Both the position numbers and the translations under genes were made by a program. A stretch of 37,788 nucleotides of DNA from assembly GCA_016218495.1 (NCBI GenBank), contig JACRDU010000152.1, positions 1-37,788 on the forward strand, written 5' to 3'. Under the pieces are notes generated by a model that was given only the letters and a program-made list of their open reading frames with translations, had not been told where the DNA came from and ran no database searches. The DNA comes from Elusimicrobiota bacterium. GTDB taxonomy: Bacteria > Elusimicrobiota > Elusimicrobia > UBA1565. Of the stretch, positions 22,538-30,307 are shown in pieces (positions within the stretch are counted from its first letter, which is position 1; every line of letters starts with the position of its first letter).

Positions 22538-22771
22538 ATGAGCGGAGGGCCTGTCTGCGCCGTCTGCGGATATCACGGGGCGCCTGACAGGGAGACCCCG
22601 GGGAGCATCCTCATAGAAGTCGTCTTGTGGTGCGCGTTCATCATCCCCGGCATCATCTACTCCCTTTGGCGTCTCACCAACAAAAAGGACGTCTGCGCCA
22701 AGTGCTCGTCGCCTGCGCTCATCCCGGCGGATTCACCACGGGGGCGCAAGATCATCGCGGACGGGCAATGA
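22538..22771 (+). CDS. zinc-ribbon membrane protein
   Basis: 77 residues from the ATG at 22538, chosen because GGAGGTGA lies 4 nt upstream; an ATG at 22514 in the same frame has no such site. Layout: CAVCGYHG (first Cys pair, about residues 7-10), a hydrophobic helix VVLWCAFIIPGIIYSLWRL (about 30-48) and KDVCAKCSSPALIPADSPRG (second Cys pair). This is a recognisable small bacterial family in which two halves of a zinc ribbon flank a membrane hairpin; its function is not known. The stop overlaps the start of the next gene (ATGA, 22768-22771), so the two are coupled. Carried within the integrated element. Confidence 0.7.
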   Translation: MSGGPVCAVCGYHGAPDRETPGSILIEVVLWCAFIIPGIIYSLWRLTNKKDVCAKCSSPALIPADSPRGRKIIADGQ

Positions 22772-23148
22772 GGCTCCGCCTCGAGGTCGCCACGAACACC
22801 CGGGCCCCGTCCTGGCCCTTCGTGCTGCGCCTGCTCCGGCAGTGGCGCCACTACGAGCTGCGCGTCGAAGACGGCGTCGAGGTCCACGTCCTCGAGTTCG
22901 ACGACGAGAAGGACTTCGTCCCCTACTTCGAGCCCGTGAACAGCTGGAAGACCTACAGCGTCTATCGGGACGGAAAGCTCATCACGCACTCGGCCGCCTT
23001 CGGCATCTACCACAAGGTGCTCTACCCCAACGCCTACAACCCTCTCCGCGGCGAGGAACCCCCCACGGACTACGCCGAGCGGGCCCGCTACGCCCGCCGG
23101 GTCTCCCCCCTCCCACCCGACGAGCTCCCGCCGCCCGCGGGGGACTAG
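22768..23148 (+). CDS. hypothetical protein coupled to zinc-ribbon protein
   Basis: 126 residues, not recognised. The ATG at 22768 overlaps the stop of the zinc-ribbon gene. There is no membrane span or signal peptide. The first half has a basic helix (WPFVLRLLRQWRHYELRVE) followed by strands (VEVHVLEFDDEKDFVPYF, TYSVYRDGKLITHSAAFGI), suggesting a compact alpha/beta protein; the C-terminal third is Pro/Arg-rich. Its composition is closer to the chromosome than that of the 22235 gene. It lies directly upstream of the recombinase remnant, which begins within the bases of its stop codon in another frame. Confidence 0.55.
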   Translation: MRLRLEVATNTRAPSWPFVLRLLRQWRHYELRVEDGVEVHVLEFDDEKDFVPYFEPVNSWKTYSVYRDGKLITHSAAFGIYHKVLYPNAYNPLRGEEPPTDYAERARYARRVSPLPPDELPPPAGD

Positions 23149-23435
23149 GTGCCCTCCGTCTGGTCCTGCGCCGCGGCCGCAACTGGCGCGTCTATTGGCG
23201 GGTCGGCTCGCGCTCCCTTGACGCGGGCCTGGACCTGCCCACCGTCATGCAGTTGACCGGGAACCGGGACATCCGCTCGATGATGCACTACGCCAAGATG
23301 GGCCAGGGCGTGCGCCCAGCGCACCTGGCCCGGCTCTCCTACGACCTGGCCCCTAAGCCGGGAGATGCCCCCCCGGTGCCCCCAAAACGCCGAGGCCCCC
23401 GTCGCCGTTGGGGCTCCGGGGGCCTCACTACTTAG
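23148..23435 (+). pseudogene. tyrosine recombinase (phage-type integrase) C-terminal remnant
   Basis: Only the end of an integrase is readable: LDAGLDLPTVMQLTGNRDIR followed by MMHYAKMG, the classical box around the last His and the nucleophilic Tyr (codon 23289-23291). The family's GH position is GN here (codon 23262-23264), so a catalytic His is lost, and the conserved Arg-containing box I and the HxxR part of box II are absent. A preceding LRRGRNWRVYWRVG could be part of an N-terminal arm domain brought next to it by deletion. No start codon or ribosome site is evident. The frame ends 4 nt before the right att repeat, the usual place of an integrase next to its attachment site. Confidence 0.7.
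23392..23426 (-). terminator. hairpin downstream of tRNA-Leu, inside the recombinase remnant end
   Basis: A perfect 10-bp stem, GAGGCCCCCG (23392-23401) with CGGGGGCCTC (23417-23426), and a 15-nt loop. It lies 14 nt past the 3' end of tRNA-Leu on the minus strand, so it probably ends the gap-secG-tRNA transcript. It resembles the hairpin at 21693-21719 near the displaced tRNA copy. Confidence 0.5.
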
Positions 23436-23439
23436 ACGG

Positions 23440-23492
23440 TTGCGCGAGAAGGGACTCGAACCCTTACAGGATTTCTCCCACACGCCCCTCAA
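23440..23492. repeat. right 53-bp direct repeat (att) within tRNA-Leu
   Basis: Identical to 21729-21781. Overlaps the intact tRNA-Leu from its anticodon loop to its 3' end, so integration would have regenerated a functional tRNA. Confidence 0.85.
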
Positions 23493-23524
23493 ACGTGCGC
23501 GTCTGCCAGTTCCGCCACCCGCGC
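23441..23524 (-). tRNA. tRNA-Leu (anticodon GAG)
   Basis: 84 nt. The acceptor stem GCGCGGG pairs with CTCGCGC (one G-U), with discriminator A. The anticodon stem CACGT/GCGTG encloses the loop TTGAGGG, giving GAG. A long class II variable arm (GGGA/TCCT stem) and the T-arm AAGGG/CCCTT with TTCGAGT follow. CCA is not encoded; the discriminator is followed by ACC. It begins 10 nt after secG, the same neighbour order as secG-leuU in E. coli, and serves as the integration site of the element to its left. Confidence 0.92.
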
Positions 23525-23534
23525 TCGGGTGATT

Positions 23535-23882
23535 CTACTTCGCCGGCTGGGCCGGAGCCGCCGGCTGAGCCGGAGCGGCCGGCTGAGCAGGGGCCGCCGG
23601 AACGGCCGGGGCCGACATCGGCAGCGGGGCGTCCGCGCTGGTCACGCTGCGAAATCCCACCCGGCCTTGGAGCAGGGTCAGCAGCAGCGAGGTGATAGCG
23701 AAGGTGCCCGCCAGCCACGCCGTGAGCTTCCTCATGAAGCTCGAGCCCGTCGGGGTGGCGAAGAGGGAATCGCCGCCGCCGCCGAACACGTTGAATCCCG
23801 CCCCGCGCCCCGCCTGGAGCAGAACGACCAGGATCATCAGGACGCAGGCCAGAATGTGGACCGTCATCAACACAGCGTACAT
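23535..23882 (-). CDS. secG: preprotein translocase subunit SecG
   Basis: SecG, the small accessory subunit of the SecYEG channel that helps SecA-driven export. 115 residues. Two transmembrane helices (about 4-22, LMTVHILACVLMILVVLLQ, and about 53-71) flank the conserved Gly-rich loop GRGAGFNVFGGGGDSLFAT. The C-terminal tail is a run of PAQPAA repeats (about 90-115), encoded by imperfect 18-bp repeats and longer than in standard SecG. The ATG at 23882 lies 9 nt after a perfect TATAAT in the 21-bp gap behind pgk, so it has a promoter of its own besides read-through. tRNA-Leu follows by 10 nt. Confidence 0.9.
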   Translation of the reverse strand: MYAVLMTVHILACVLMILVVLLQAGRGAGFNVFGGGGDSLFATPTGSSFMRKLTAWLAGTFAITSLLLTLLQGRVGFRSVTSADAPLPMSAPAVPAAPAQPAAPAQPAAPAQPAK

Positions 23883-23891
23883 GGTGCTGGG

Positions 23892-23897
23892 ATTATA
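23892..23897 (-). promoter_or_regulatory. -10 element for secG
   Basis: A perfect TATAAT on the minus strand in the pgk-secG gap, 9 nt before the ATG. No strong -35 could be found, since that position lies within the end of pgk. Confidence 0.5.
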
Positions 23898-23903
23898 GCA
23901 AAA

Positions 23904-25106
23904 CTATCTTGAAAGGGCCTTGAGGCCCGGCAGGAGCTTGCCCTCGAGGAGCTCGAGGCTGGCCCCGCCCCCGGTGGAGCAATGGCTCATCTTGGGCCCC
24001 AGGCCGGTCTGGGCCAGGACGGCCAGCGAGTCCCCGCCCCCGACCACCGTGACGGCCCCGCCCGCCGTGGCGGCGGCCAGGGCCTCGGCGACCGACTTCG
24101 AGCCGGCCGCGAAGGCCGGCATCTCGAAGACCCCCATCGGCCCGTTCCAGAACACGGTCTTGGCCTTCTTGATGCGCTCGGCGAAGAGGGTCCGGGTGCG
24201 CGGCCCGATGTCGAGGCCCATCAGGCCCTCGGGGACCTCCTGGGCCGGAGTGACGGAGGCCGGGGAGTCGGCCTTGAACTCCGCGGCGGCCACATGGTCG
24301 GCCGGTAGCAGGAGCTCCACCCCGCGCTTGCGGGCCTCGTCGAGGATGCGCCGGGCGTCGTCGATGCGCTCGGCTTCGAGCAGGGACTTCCCGATGCCGA
24401 TGCCCTGGGCCTTCAGGAAGGTGTACGCCATCCCTCCCCCGATGAGGAGGGCGTCGACCTTCTCCAGCAGCTTCTGCGTGACGATGAGCTTGTCGGAGAC
24501 CTTGGCCCCGCCGAGCACGGCGATATAAGGGTGCTCGGGCCGCTCGGCCACCTTGCCGAGGAACTCGAGCTCGCGGGCCACCAGCCCGCCGATGGCTCCC
24601 GGCAGCAGCTCGGCCGCCGCGGCCGTCGAGGCGTGCGCGCGGTGCAGGGCCCCGAAGGCCTCCTGCACGAAGACCTCGCCGTGGGAGGCCAGCGCCTTCG
24701 CGAAGGCGGCGTCGTTGGCCTCCTCCTCGGGGTGGAAGCGCAGGTTCTCCAGCAGCAGCACCTCGCCCGGGCCCAGCGCCTTCACGGCCGCGTCGGCGAC
24801 GGGGCCGACGCAATCGGAGGCGAACTTCACCGGCCGGCCCAGCAGCTTCTCCAACGCGCCGGCGGCGGGCTTGAGGGAGTACTTGGGATTGACCTTCCCC
24901 TTGGGACGGCCCAGGTGGGCGATGAGGACGATGCGGCAGCCCTGGGCGATGAGGGCCTTGAGCGTGGGCAGGGTCTCCCGCACGCGGGTGTCGTCGGTGA
25001 CTCGCTCTCCATCGAGCGGGACGTTGTAGTCGACGCGCATCAGCACGCGCTTTCCCTTCACGTCGATCTGTTCGAGGGTCTTCAGGTTCAATGTCGCCGT
25101 AGTCAT
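23904..25106 (-). CDS. pgk: phosphoglycerate kinase
   Basis: Glycolytic enzyme that makes ATP and 3-phosphoglycerate from 1,3-bisphosphoglycerate. 400 residues, the normal bacterial size. N-domain substrate motifs: RVLMRVDYNVPLDG, the basic patch LIAHLGRPKGK and LLENLRFHPEEEAND. The C-domain nucleotide site includes AVLGGAKVSDKL, LLIGGGMAYTFL, KTVFWNGPMGVFE and GGGDSLAV. A small oddity is FGALHRAHAS, where many Pgk have FG(A/T)AHRAHAS. The start ATG at 25106 overlaps the arginase stop (TGATG), so translation is coupled. Longer in-frame sequence upstream of this ATG is shadow of the arginase and gap genes. In the cluster gap - arginase - pgk - secG. Confidence 0.95.
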   Translation of the reverse strand: MTTATLNLKTLEQIDVKGKRVLMRVDYNVPLDGERVTDDTRVRETLPTLKALIAQGCRIVLIAHLGRPKGKVNPKYSLKPAAGALEKLLGRPVKFASDCVGPVADAAVKALGPGEVLLLENLRFHPEEEANDAAFAKALASHGEVFVQEAFGALHRAHASTAAAAELLPGAIGGLVARELEFLGKVAERPEHPYIAVLGGAKVSDKLIVTQKLLEKVDALLIGGGMAYTFLKAQGIGIGKSLLEAERIDDARRILDEARKRGVELLLPADHVAAAEFKADSPASVTPAQEVPEGLMGLDIGPRTRTLFAERIKKAKTVFWNGPMGVFEMPAFAAGSKSVAEALAAATAGGAVTVVGGGDSLAVLAQTGLGPKMSHCSTGGGASLELLEGKLLPGLKALSR

Positions 25107-26023
25107 CAGAATATCCTCTTGCCTAGGGCCGATTGGATGAGCTCGGAGGCCAGGCCCGCGGTCTGGTTGTGCACATCTTCGAGGGGGTTGATCTCCACCA
25201 TGTCGAGCGCGGCCAGCATCTCGGAGTCGGCCACCATCTCCATGATGAGGTGCGATTCCCGGTAGGTGAGGCCGCCGCGCTTGGGGGTGCCGGTGCCTTG
25301 GGCGACCGACGGGTCGGCCGCATCGACATCGAAGCTCATATGGATGCCGGAGGTCTGGTCGCCGGCCTGCTCGATGGCCTTCTGGGCCACCCAGGCCATC
25401 CCGTAGCGGTCGACCTCCTTCATCGTGAAGACGGTGACCCCGGAGTCGCGCAGGTTCTTCTTCTCGTTGTCGTCGAGGTCGCGGATGCCCACCAGCACGA
25501 TGTTGCGGGCCTTGACCTTGGGGCCGCGCCCGCCGATGGAGGCCAGCTGCCGGTCGCCCAGGCCCAGGAGGTGCGCCACCGGCATCCCGTGGATGTTCCC
25601 CGAAGGGGAGGTCTCGGGGGTGTTGATGTCGCCGTGGGCGTCGACCCAGATGAGGCCGATGGCCTGCTTCTTGCCGGCGTAGTATTTCGCGGTACCGGAG
25701 ACGGACCCCATCGCAAGGGCGTGGTCGCCGCCCAGCGTGACGGGGAGACGGCCGGATTTGTGGATGGAGTAGACCTCGTCGCACAGGTCGGAGCAGACCT
25801 TGAGGATGGGGGTCTTGAACCGGAGCTTGGGGCTTCCGGGCTTCGCCGGGCGCTCCGGGACGTCGATGTCGCCGACGTCCTCGACATCGAGGCCGAGGCG
25901 CTCCAGCGAGGGGATGAGCTCGGCGCGGCGGATGGCGTCCGGACCACCCGCCGCGCCGAGCTTCGAGGCCCCCAGGTCCATGGGGACGCCCAGGACGGAG
26001 ACCTTCTTCACCCCGGCCGGCAT
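25106..26023 (-). CDS. rocF: arginase (ureohydrolase family)
   Basis: Manganese enzyme that hydrolyses arginine to ornithine and urea. 305 residues, typical for the family. Metal ligands in order: GGDHALAMGS (H101), WVDAHGDINT (D128, H130, D132) and MSFDVDAADP (D232, D234). The segment TSPSGNIHGMPVAHLLG and the GTGTPKRGGLTYRE loop favour arginase over agmatinase. The ATG is 6 nt after the gap stop. Its placement between gap and pgk is unusual; no other arginine or urea genes adjoin it, although the putrescine aminotransferase is elsewhere in the window. Agmatinase or formiminoglutamase activity is less likely but not excluded. Confidence 0.85.
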   Translation of the reverse strand: MPAGVKKVSVLGVPMDLGASKLGAAGGPDAIRRAELIPSLERLGLDVEDVGDIDVPERPAKPGSPKLRFKTPILKVCSDLCDEVYSIHKSGRLPVTLGGDHALAMGSVSGTAKYYAGKKQAIGLIWVDAHGDINTPETSPSGNIHGMPVAHLLGLGDRQLASIGGRGPKVKARNIVLVGIRDLDDNEKKNLRDSGVTVFTMKEVDRYGMAWVAQKAIEQAGDQTSGIHMSFDVDAADPSVAQGTGTPKRGGLTYRESHLIMEMVADSEMLAALDMVEINPLEDVHNQTAGLASELIQSALGKRIF

Positions 26024-26029
26024 GGGGCC

Positions 26030-27094
<1,065 letters not shown>

Positions 27095-27138
27095 TTAGGA
27101 GCCCCGGGGCCAGGAGGGAGGGGTTGACGGCGGTCAAG

Positions 27139-28284
27139 CTACCGGTTGACGAGTATGAACTCGACGCGCTGGTCGGCGTAGCCGACCGCCAGGGAGTCCG
27201 TGTTGATGTCCTGGGCGGTGAGCATCAGCTCGGAGACCAGGTAGCGCTCCACGGCCTGGGCCTGGCGCTCGGCCAGGGCCTTCGCCCCGGCGTACACCTC
27301 GACCCGGATGGGCACGTTGTTGTACTTGCGCTTGACCAGGTCCGCCGCCGAGCGCAGGATCATCAGCCCCTCCTTCTCGACCTCCTCGGAGGCCTTCGCG
27401 CGGCCGAAGAGGGACTGGGAGTCGAGCGAGATGTGCAGGCCGTCGCGCTCCTGGTGGACGACTCCTTTATAGCGCAGCGGGTCGCCGGCCCGGGTGAAGG
27501 GGGTGCCGCCCGGGTCGGTGTACATGTAGACCGGGGAATAGGCCCGCCCGGCCCGGATCCACTCCCCCTGGTCGTTCTCGCCCGACCAGACGATCTCCTC
27601 GGGAGGGCTGCCGGCGCCCTCGTAGTGCTGGAAGACCTTCCCCTCCTCGTCGGCGATGGTCAGGCTCCACTGGTAGTTGCGCTCCTCGCGGCCCTCGAGC
27701 TTGCGGCCCAGGACCTCCTGGAGCTGGTCCTTGGGGCTGAACACGATGCCCGGGCGCTCGCTGAAGGTGGTCAGGGCGGGGAGGATGACCCGCTCGTTGC
27801 GCAGGAACTCGGGATGGGTGCGGCGCCAGACCACGGTGAGCGGGGATTCCGCCAAGAGCAGGTTCTGGTCGGGCTTGAGCGACTCGCGGATGGACTCGTA
27901 CTCGTCGACCTCGATGGAGAGCGGCGGCTTGTTGACCTTGAGCTTGTTGCCCCCGGTGCCCTTGATGACGACCTCCTGGGGCATCTCGCCGGAGGGATGC
28001 TCGCCGATGGCCGTCTCGGTCTCCGAGGTCTTCGGGGAGGCGCCGTCCTCGGGGGGCGGCGGGGCGTCCTTCTCAAGGCCCAGCTCCTGGCGGACCTCGT
28101 CGGCCTCCTGGGCCATCTTCGGGGCGGTGGGGTCCGCGGCCTCCTTGCCCATGCCGGGGAGCTGGTCGCCCTCGGCGGCGGGCTTCTTGTCCGGGTCCTC
28201 CGTCTTCTTCTTGCCGAACAGCGAGAAGGCCCCGCAGGGGGCGGCCAGGGCCAGGGCGGTCAGCAGGGCGAGGATTCGTTTCAT
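27139..28284 (-). CDS. secreted envelope protein with degenerate OmpA-like C-terminal domain
   Basis: 381 residues with signal peptide (about 1-19, LALLTALALAAPCGA). Residues about 20-105 are charged and Pro-rich, low complexity. Residues about 105-285 are a beta-rich region with ESPLTVVWRRTHPEF, YQWSLTIADEEGKVFQHYEG and EIVWSGENDQGEWIRAGRAY, which recalls FlgD/Ig-like extracellular domains. Residues about 290-381 follow the OmpA peptidoglycan-binding fold (VPIRVEVYAGAKALAERQAQAVERYLV, then DINTDSLAVGYADQRVEF), but the family's GHTD motif is replaced. Last gene of the TPR-ExbB-ExbD-ExbD-TonB operon; the ATG is 4 nt after the TonB stop, with GGAG inside the end of the tonB gene. It could anchor the complex to the cell wall. 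Confidence 0.65.
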   Translation of the reverse strand: MKRILALLTALALAAPCGAFSLFGKKKTEDPDKKPAAEGDQLPGMGKEAADPTAPKMAQEADEVRQELGLEKDAPPPPEDGASPKTSETETAIGEHPSGEMPQEVVIKGTGGNKLKVNKPPLSIEVDEYESIRESLKPDQNLLLAESPLTVVWRRTHPEFLRNERVILPALTTFSERPGIVFSPKDQLQEVLGRKLEGREERNYQWSLTIADEEGKVFQHYEGAGSPPEEIVWSGENDQGEWIRAGRAYSPVYMYTDPGGTPFTRAGDPLRYKGVVHQERDGLHISLDSQSLFGRAKASEEVEKEGLMILRSAADLVKRKYNNVPIRVEVYAGAKALAERQAQAVERYLVSELMLTAQDINTDSLAVGYADQRVEFILVNR

Positions 28285-28288
28285 GGTG

Positions 28289-29413
28289 TCACTCCAGGAG
28301 GAACCGGAAGGTGATGATGCCCCATTCGTTGCCGGAGGAAGCGGTCGGCTGGAAGCGCCAGAGCTTGAGGTGCTGCATGGCCAGGCGGTCGAGACGCCCG
28401 TATCCGGAGGTCCGCTCGACGCGCATGTTGTCGGGCTCCACCGCGCCGTCGGGGGTCACATAGAACTTGATCTGGACCTCCGCCTCGACCAGGCCCATCT
28501 CGCGGGCCCATTCGGGGAAGGTCGGCAGGCTGTGCTGCACGATGCGGCGGTTCGACAGCGGCCCTTCGATCTCCACGGCCTTGCGCTTCACCTGCTGGGG
28601 GGCCTCGGCCCGGCGGACCGGAGCGGGAGGCGGCGTGGACATCGCGGAGAGCTTCTCCTGCTTCGGGGCCGCGGCGGCCTTCGGTTCGAGGCGCACCCGG
28701 CCCTCTTCGCTGGGCAGCATCGCGGCCAGCCGGGAGAGGGCCGAGGAGCCCGCTGCGGGCGCCGCCTCGCTGGGCAAGAGCGGCGCGGCCTGGGCCGTGC
28801 GCCTGCGCTCCGGGGCCATCGAGCCGAGGGCGTCCAGGCGCTGGGGCTGCAGGCGGCCGCGGTCGGCCTCCGCCAGGGCCGCCATCTGCAGGGCCCGGCG
28901 GGGAGCCTGCCGCCCCCCCACCTCTTCGAGCTTCGGCAGGGCCGCCAGGGTCTTGGCTTCGCGGCGCTCCGTCAGCGGCTCGGCGATCTTGGCCAGGTCG
29001 GGCCGCTGCCGGTCCAGGTCCAGGGCCGCCAGCTTCTGGGGCTCCTTGAGGCGCCCCTTGTCCTCGAGCTTCGGGGTCATGTCCAGCAGCTTGCGCTCTT
29101 CGACGGGGAGCTTCACGTCGAGCGGGCCGCGCAGCTCGGGCTTGGGCACGGCCGGCAGGGCCATCTTGAGGAAATCCTTCATCGACGGGGGCGCCTTGGG
29201 CTTGGGCGCGGCGGCCTCCTTCCTCTCCTGCTCTTCGACCATCAGGTCCACGTTCTCGATGACCTGCAGCGGCTCCTCGGCGGGGTTAAACGAGAGGCGC
29301 ATGAAGCCCACCAGGCCCAGGGCATGGACGGCCAGGGAGACGCCCAGCGCCACGGGCACGCGCGGCCCGCGCTTCTTCTCCTCCGTCCCGATGGTCGCGG
29401 CGCCTACATACAC
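28289..29413 (-). CDS. TonB-family energy transducer
   Basis: 374 residues. A single transmembrane anchor at about 20-40 (VALGVSLAVHALGLVGFM), a long periplasmic spacer of about 240 residues rich in Lys, Arg, Leu, Ala and Pro (repeated KLEEVGG/KPKAPP-like segments), and a C-terminal TonB domain at about 285-374 (IVQHSLPTFPEWAREMGLVE, then VEPDNMRVERTSGYGRLDRLA and LKLWRFQPTA). The LKLWRFQP ending is typical of TonB/TolA-like C-domains that contact outer-membrane partners. The start is GTG at 29413, with AGAGGTG 9 nt upstream. The preceding two genes encode ExbD proteins, so it is the transducer of the same machine. Its outer-membrane partner is not in the window. Confidence 0.82.
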   Translation of the reverse strand: MYVGAATIGTEEKKRGPRVPVALGVSLAVHALGLVGFMRLSFNPAEEPLQVIENVDLMVEEQERKEAAAPKPKAPPSMKDFLKMALPAVPKPELRGPLDVKLPVEERKLLDMTPKLEDKGRLKEPQKLAALDLDRQRPDLAKIAEPLTERREAKTLAALPKLEEVGGRQAPRRALQMAALAEADRGRLQPQRLDALGSMAPERRRTAQAAPLLPSEAAPAAGSSALSRLAAMLPSEEGRVRLEPKAAAAPKQEKLSAMSTPPPAPVRRAEAPQQVKRKAVEIEGPLSNRRIVQHSLPTFPEWAREMGLVEAEVQIKFYVTPDGAVEPDNMRVERTSGYGRLDRLAMQHLKLWRFQPTASSGNEWGIITFRFLLE

Positions 29414-29429
29414 GGGTTATGACACCTCT

Positions 29430-29846
29430 TCAACGCCTTTGTTCCGTCGCCACGGTCAGCGAACGGGCCCCGGCGGCCTTCGCCCGGGCCATCAGGTCGG
29501 TCAGACGGCCGTGCAGGGCCTCGCGGTCGGCCCGGATGACGACCAGCCCCGACTCGGTGCCGGCGATGGCCCGCTTGAGGCCGGCCTGCAGCTCCTCGGG
29601 GGTCTTGAACTCCATCGAATCCACCGCCAGGCGGCCGTCGGCCGAGAGGGAGAGGGTGACCTTGTCCTGCTCCTCGCCCTCCTTGGTCTTGGCCACCGGC
29701 AAAGAGACGTCGAAGGCGGGGCGGGACAGGAGCGGCGTGGCGACCATGAAGATGATGACCAGCACCAGGCAGACGTCCACCAGCGGGGTCACGTTGATGC
29801 CGGTGACCGCGTCGTCCTCGAGCTGGAAGCGCGTCGAGCCCTTCAT
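29430..29846 (-). CDS. ExbD/TolR-family protein (second copy)
   Basis: 138 residues. One transmembrane helix (about 19-36) carrying the family motif GINVTPLVDVCLVLVIIFM with the conserved proton-path Asp, then a periplasmic domain with VVIRADREALHGRLTDLMARA, typical of ExbD/TolR. Works with an ExbB/TolQ channel to harvest proton motive force for a TonB/TolA-like transducer. The ATG overlaps the stop of the first exbD (ATGA, 29843-29846). The two copies share only the motif region, so they are distinct, not a recent duplication. Confidence 0.88.
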   Translation of the reverse strand: MKGSTRFQLEDDAVTGINVTPLVDVCLVLVIIFMVATPLLSRPAFDVSLPVAKTKEGEEQDKVTLSLSADGRLAVDSMEFKTPEELQAGLKRAIAGTESGLVVIRADREALHGRLTDLMARAKAAGARSLTVATEQRR

Positions 29847-30289
29847 TCCTCGGCCTCCGCGCCGGGGGCCGCCGGGGCCTTGTCGACGGTCATGATGGCG
29901 ATCTTCTGGGCCCCGGCCTGCTTGGCGGCGTCGAGCACCTCGACGACGTCCCCGACCTTGTTCTCGTCGTCGGCCGACAGACTGACCATGCGGTCCTTGG
30001 AGGCGGCCAGGGCGTCGCTGATGGAAGCGAACAGCGCGGCCCGCTCCACGGCCTTGCCGTTGATGGTGAGCACGCCGTCCTTGGTCAGGCGCACCGAGAC
30101 GTTCTCGGAGGCGGAGACCTTGCCGACGGCGGCCTTGGTCTTCGACTCGAGGACCTTGATGCCGGACTGCATCGCGAACGGCGCGATGGCCATGAAGATG
30201 ATGACCAGCACCAGGCTCACGTCCACGAGGGGCGTGACGTTGATGTCGGTGATCGGATCGCCGTCCTGCTGTTGGGCCCCGCCGGCCAC
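29843..30289 (-). CDS. ExbD/TolR-family protein (first copy)
   Basis: 148 residues, GTG start. The N-terminal tail is short and polar (GGAQQQDGDPITD). The transmembrane helix is at about 14-36 with INVTPLVDVSLVLVIIFM, including the conserved Asp; the periplasmic domain has MVSLSADDENKVGDVVEVLD and the end is Ala/Glu-rich. The start is 18 nt after the exbB stop, with GGGAG upstream. Two ExbD-type genes next to a single ExbB/TolQ gene match the arrangement of the AglRQS gliding motor of myxobacteria and of some TonB systems. Confidence 0.88.
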   Translation of the reverse strand: MAGGAQQQDGDPITDINVTPLVDVSLVLVIIFMAIAPFAMQSGIKVLESKTKAAVGKVSASENVSVRLTKDGVLTINGKAVERAALFASISDALAASKDRMVSLSADDENKVGDVVEVLDAAKQAGAQKIAIMTVDKAPAAPGAEAEE

Positions 30290-30307
30290 TCAGGCTCTCC
30301 CGGGCGC

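Larger units (their letters stand above)
21729..23492. mobile_element. small decayed integrative element at tRNA-Leu
   Basis: The stretch between two 53-bp perfect direct repeats, each the 3' half of tRNA-Leu(GAG) from anticodon loop to 3' end. The intact tRNA is at the right end (23441-23524) and the displaced 3' copy is at the left (21729-21781), as expected for tyrosine-recombinase integration. A recombinase C-terminal remnant ends 4 nt from the right repeat. Between them are a ribbon-helix-helix-like gene, a zinc-ribbon membrane protein, a 126-residue unknown, a 42-residue gene and a nested inverted repeat. Codon use in the 22235 gene is more AT-rich than the surroundings. The element is too short to be autonomous and the recombinase is broken. 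Confidence 0.75.

Noticed and set aside
27124-27137. TTGAC/GTCAA mini-hairpin behind the OmpA-like gene as a terminator
   Set aside because: Five base pairs with a 4-nt loop and no T-tract; too weak to call.
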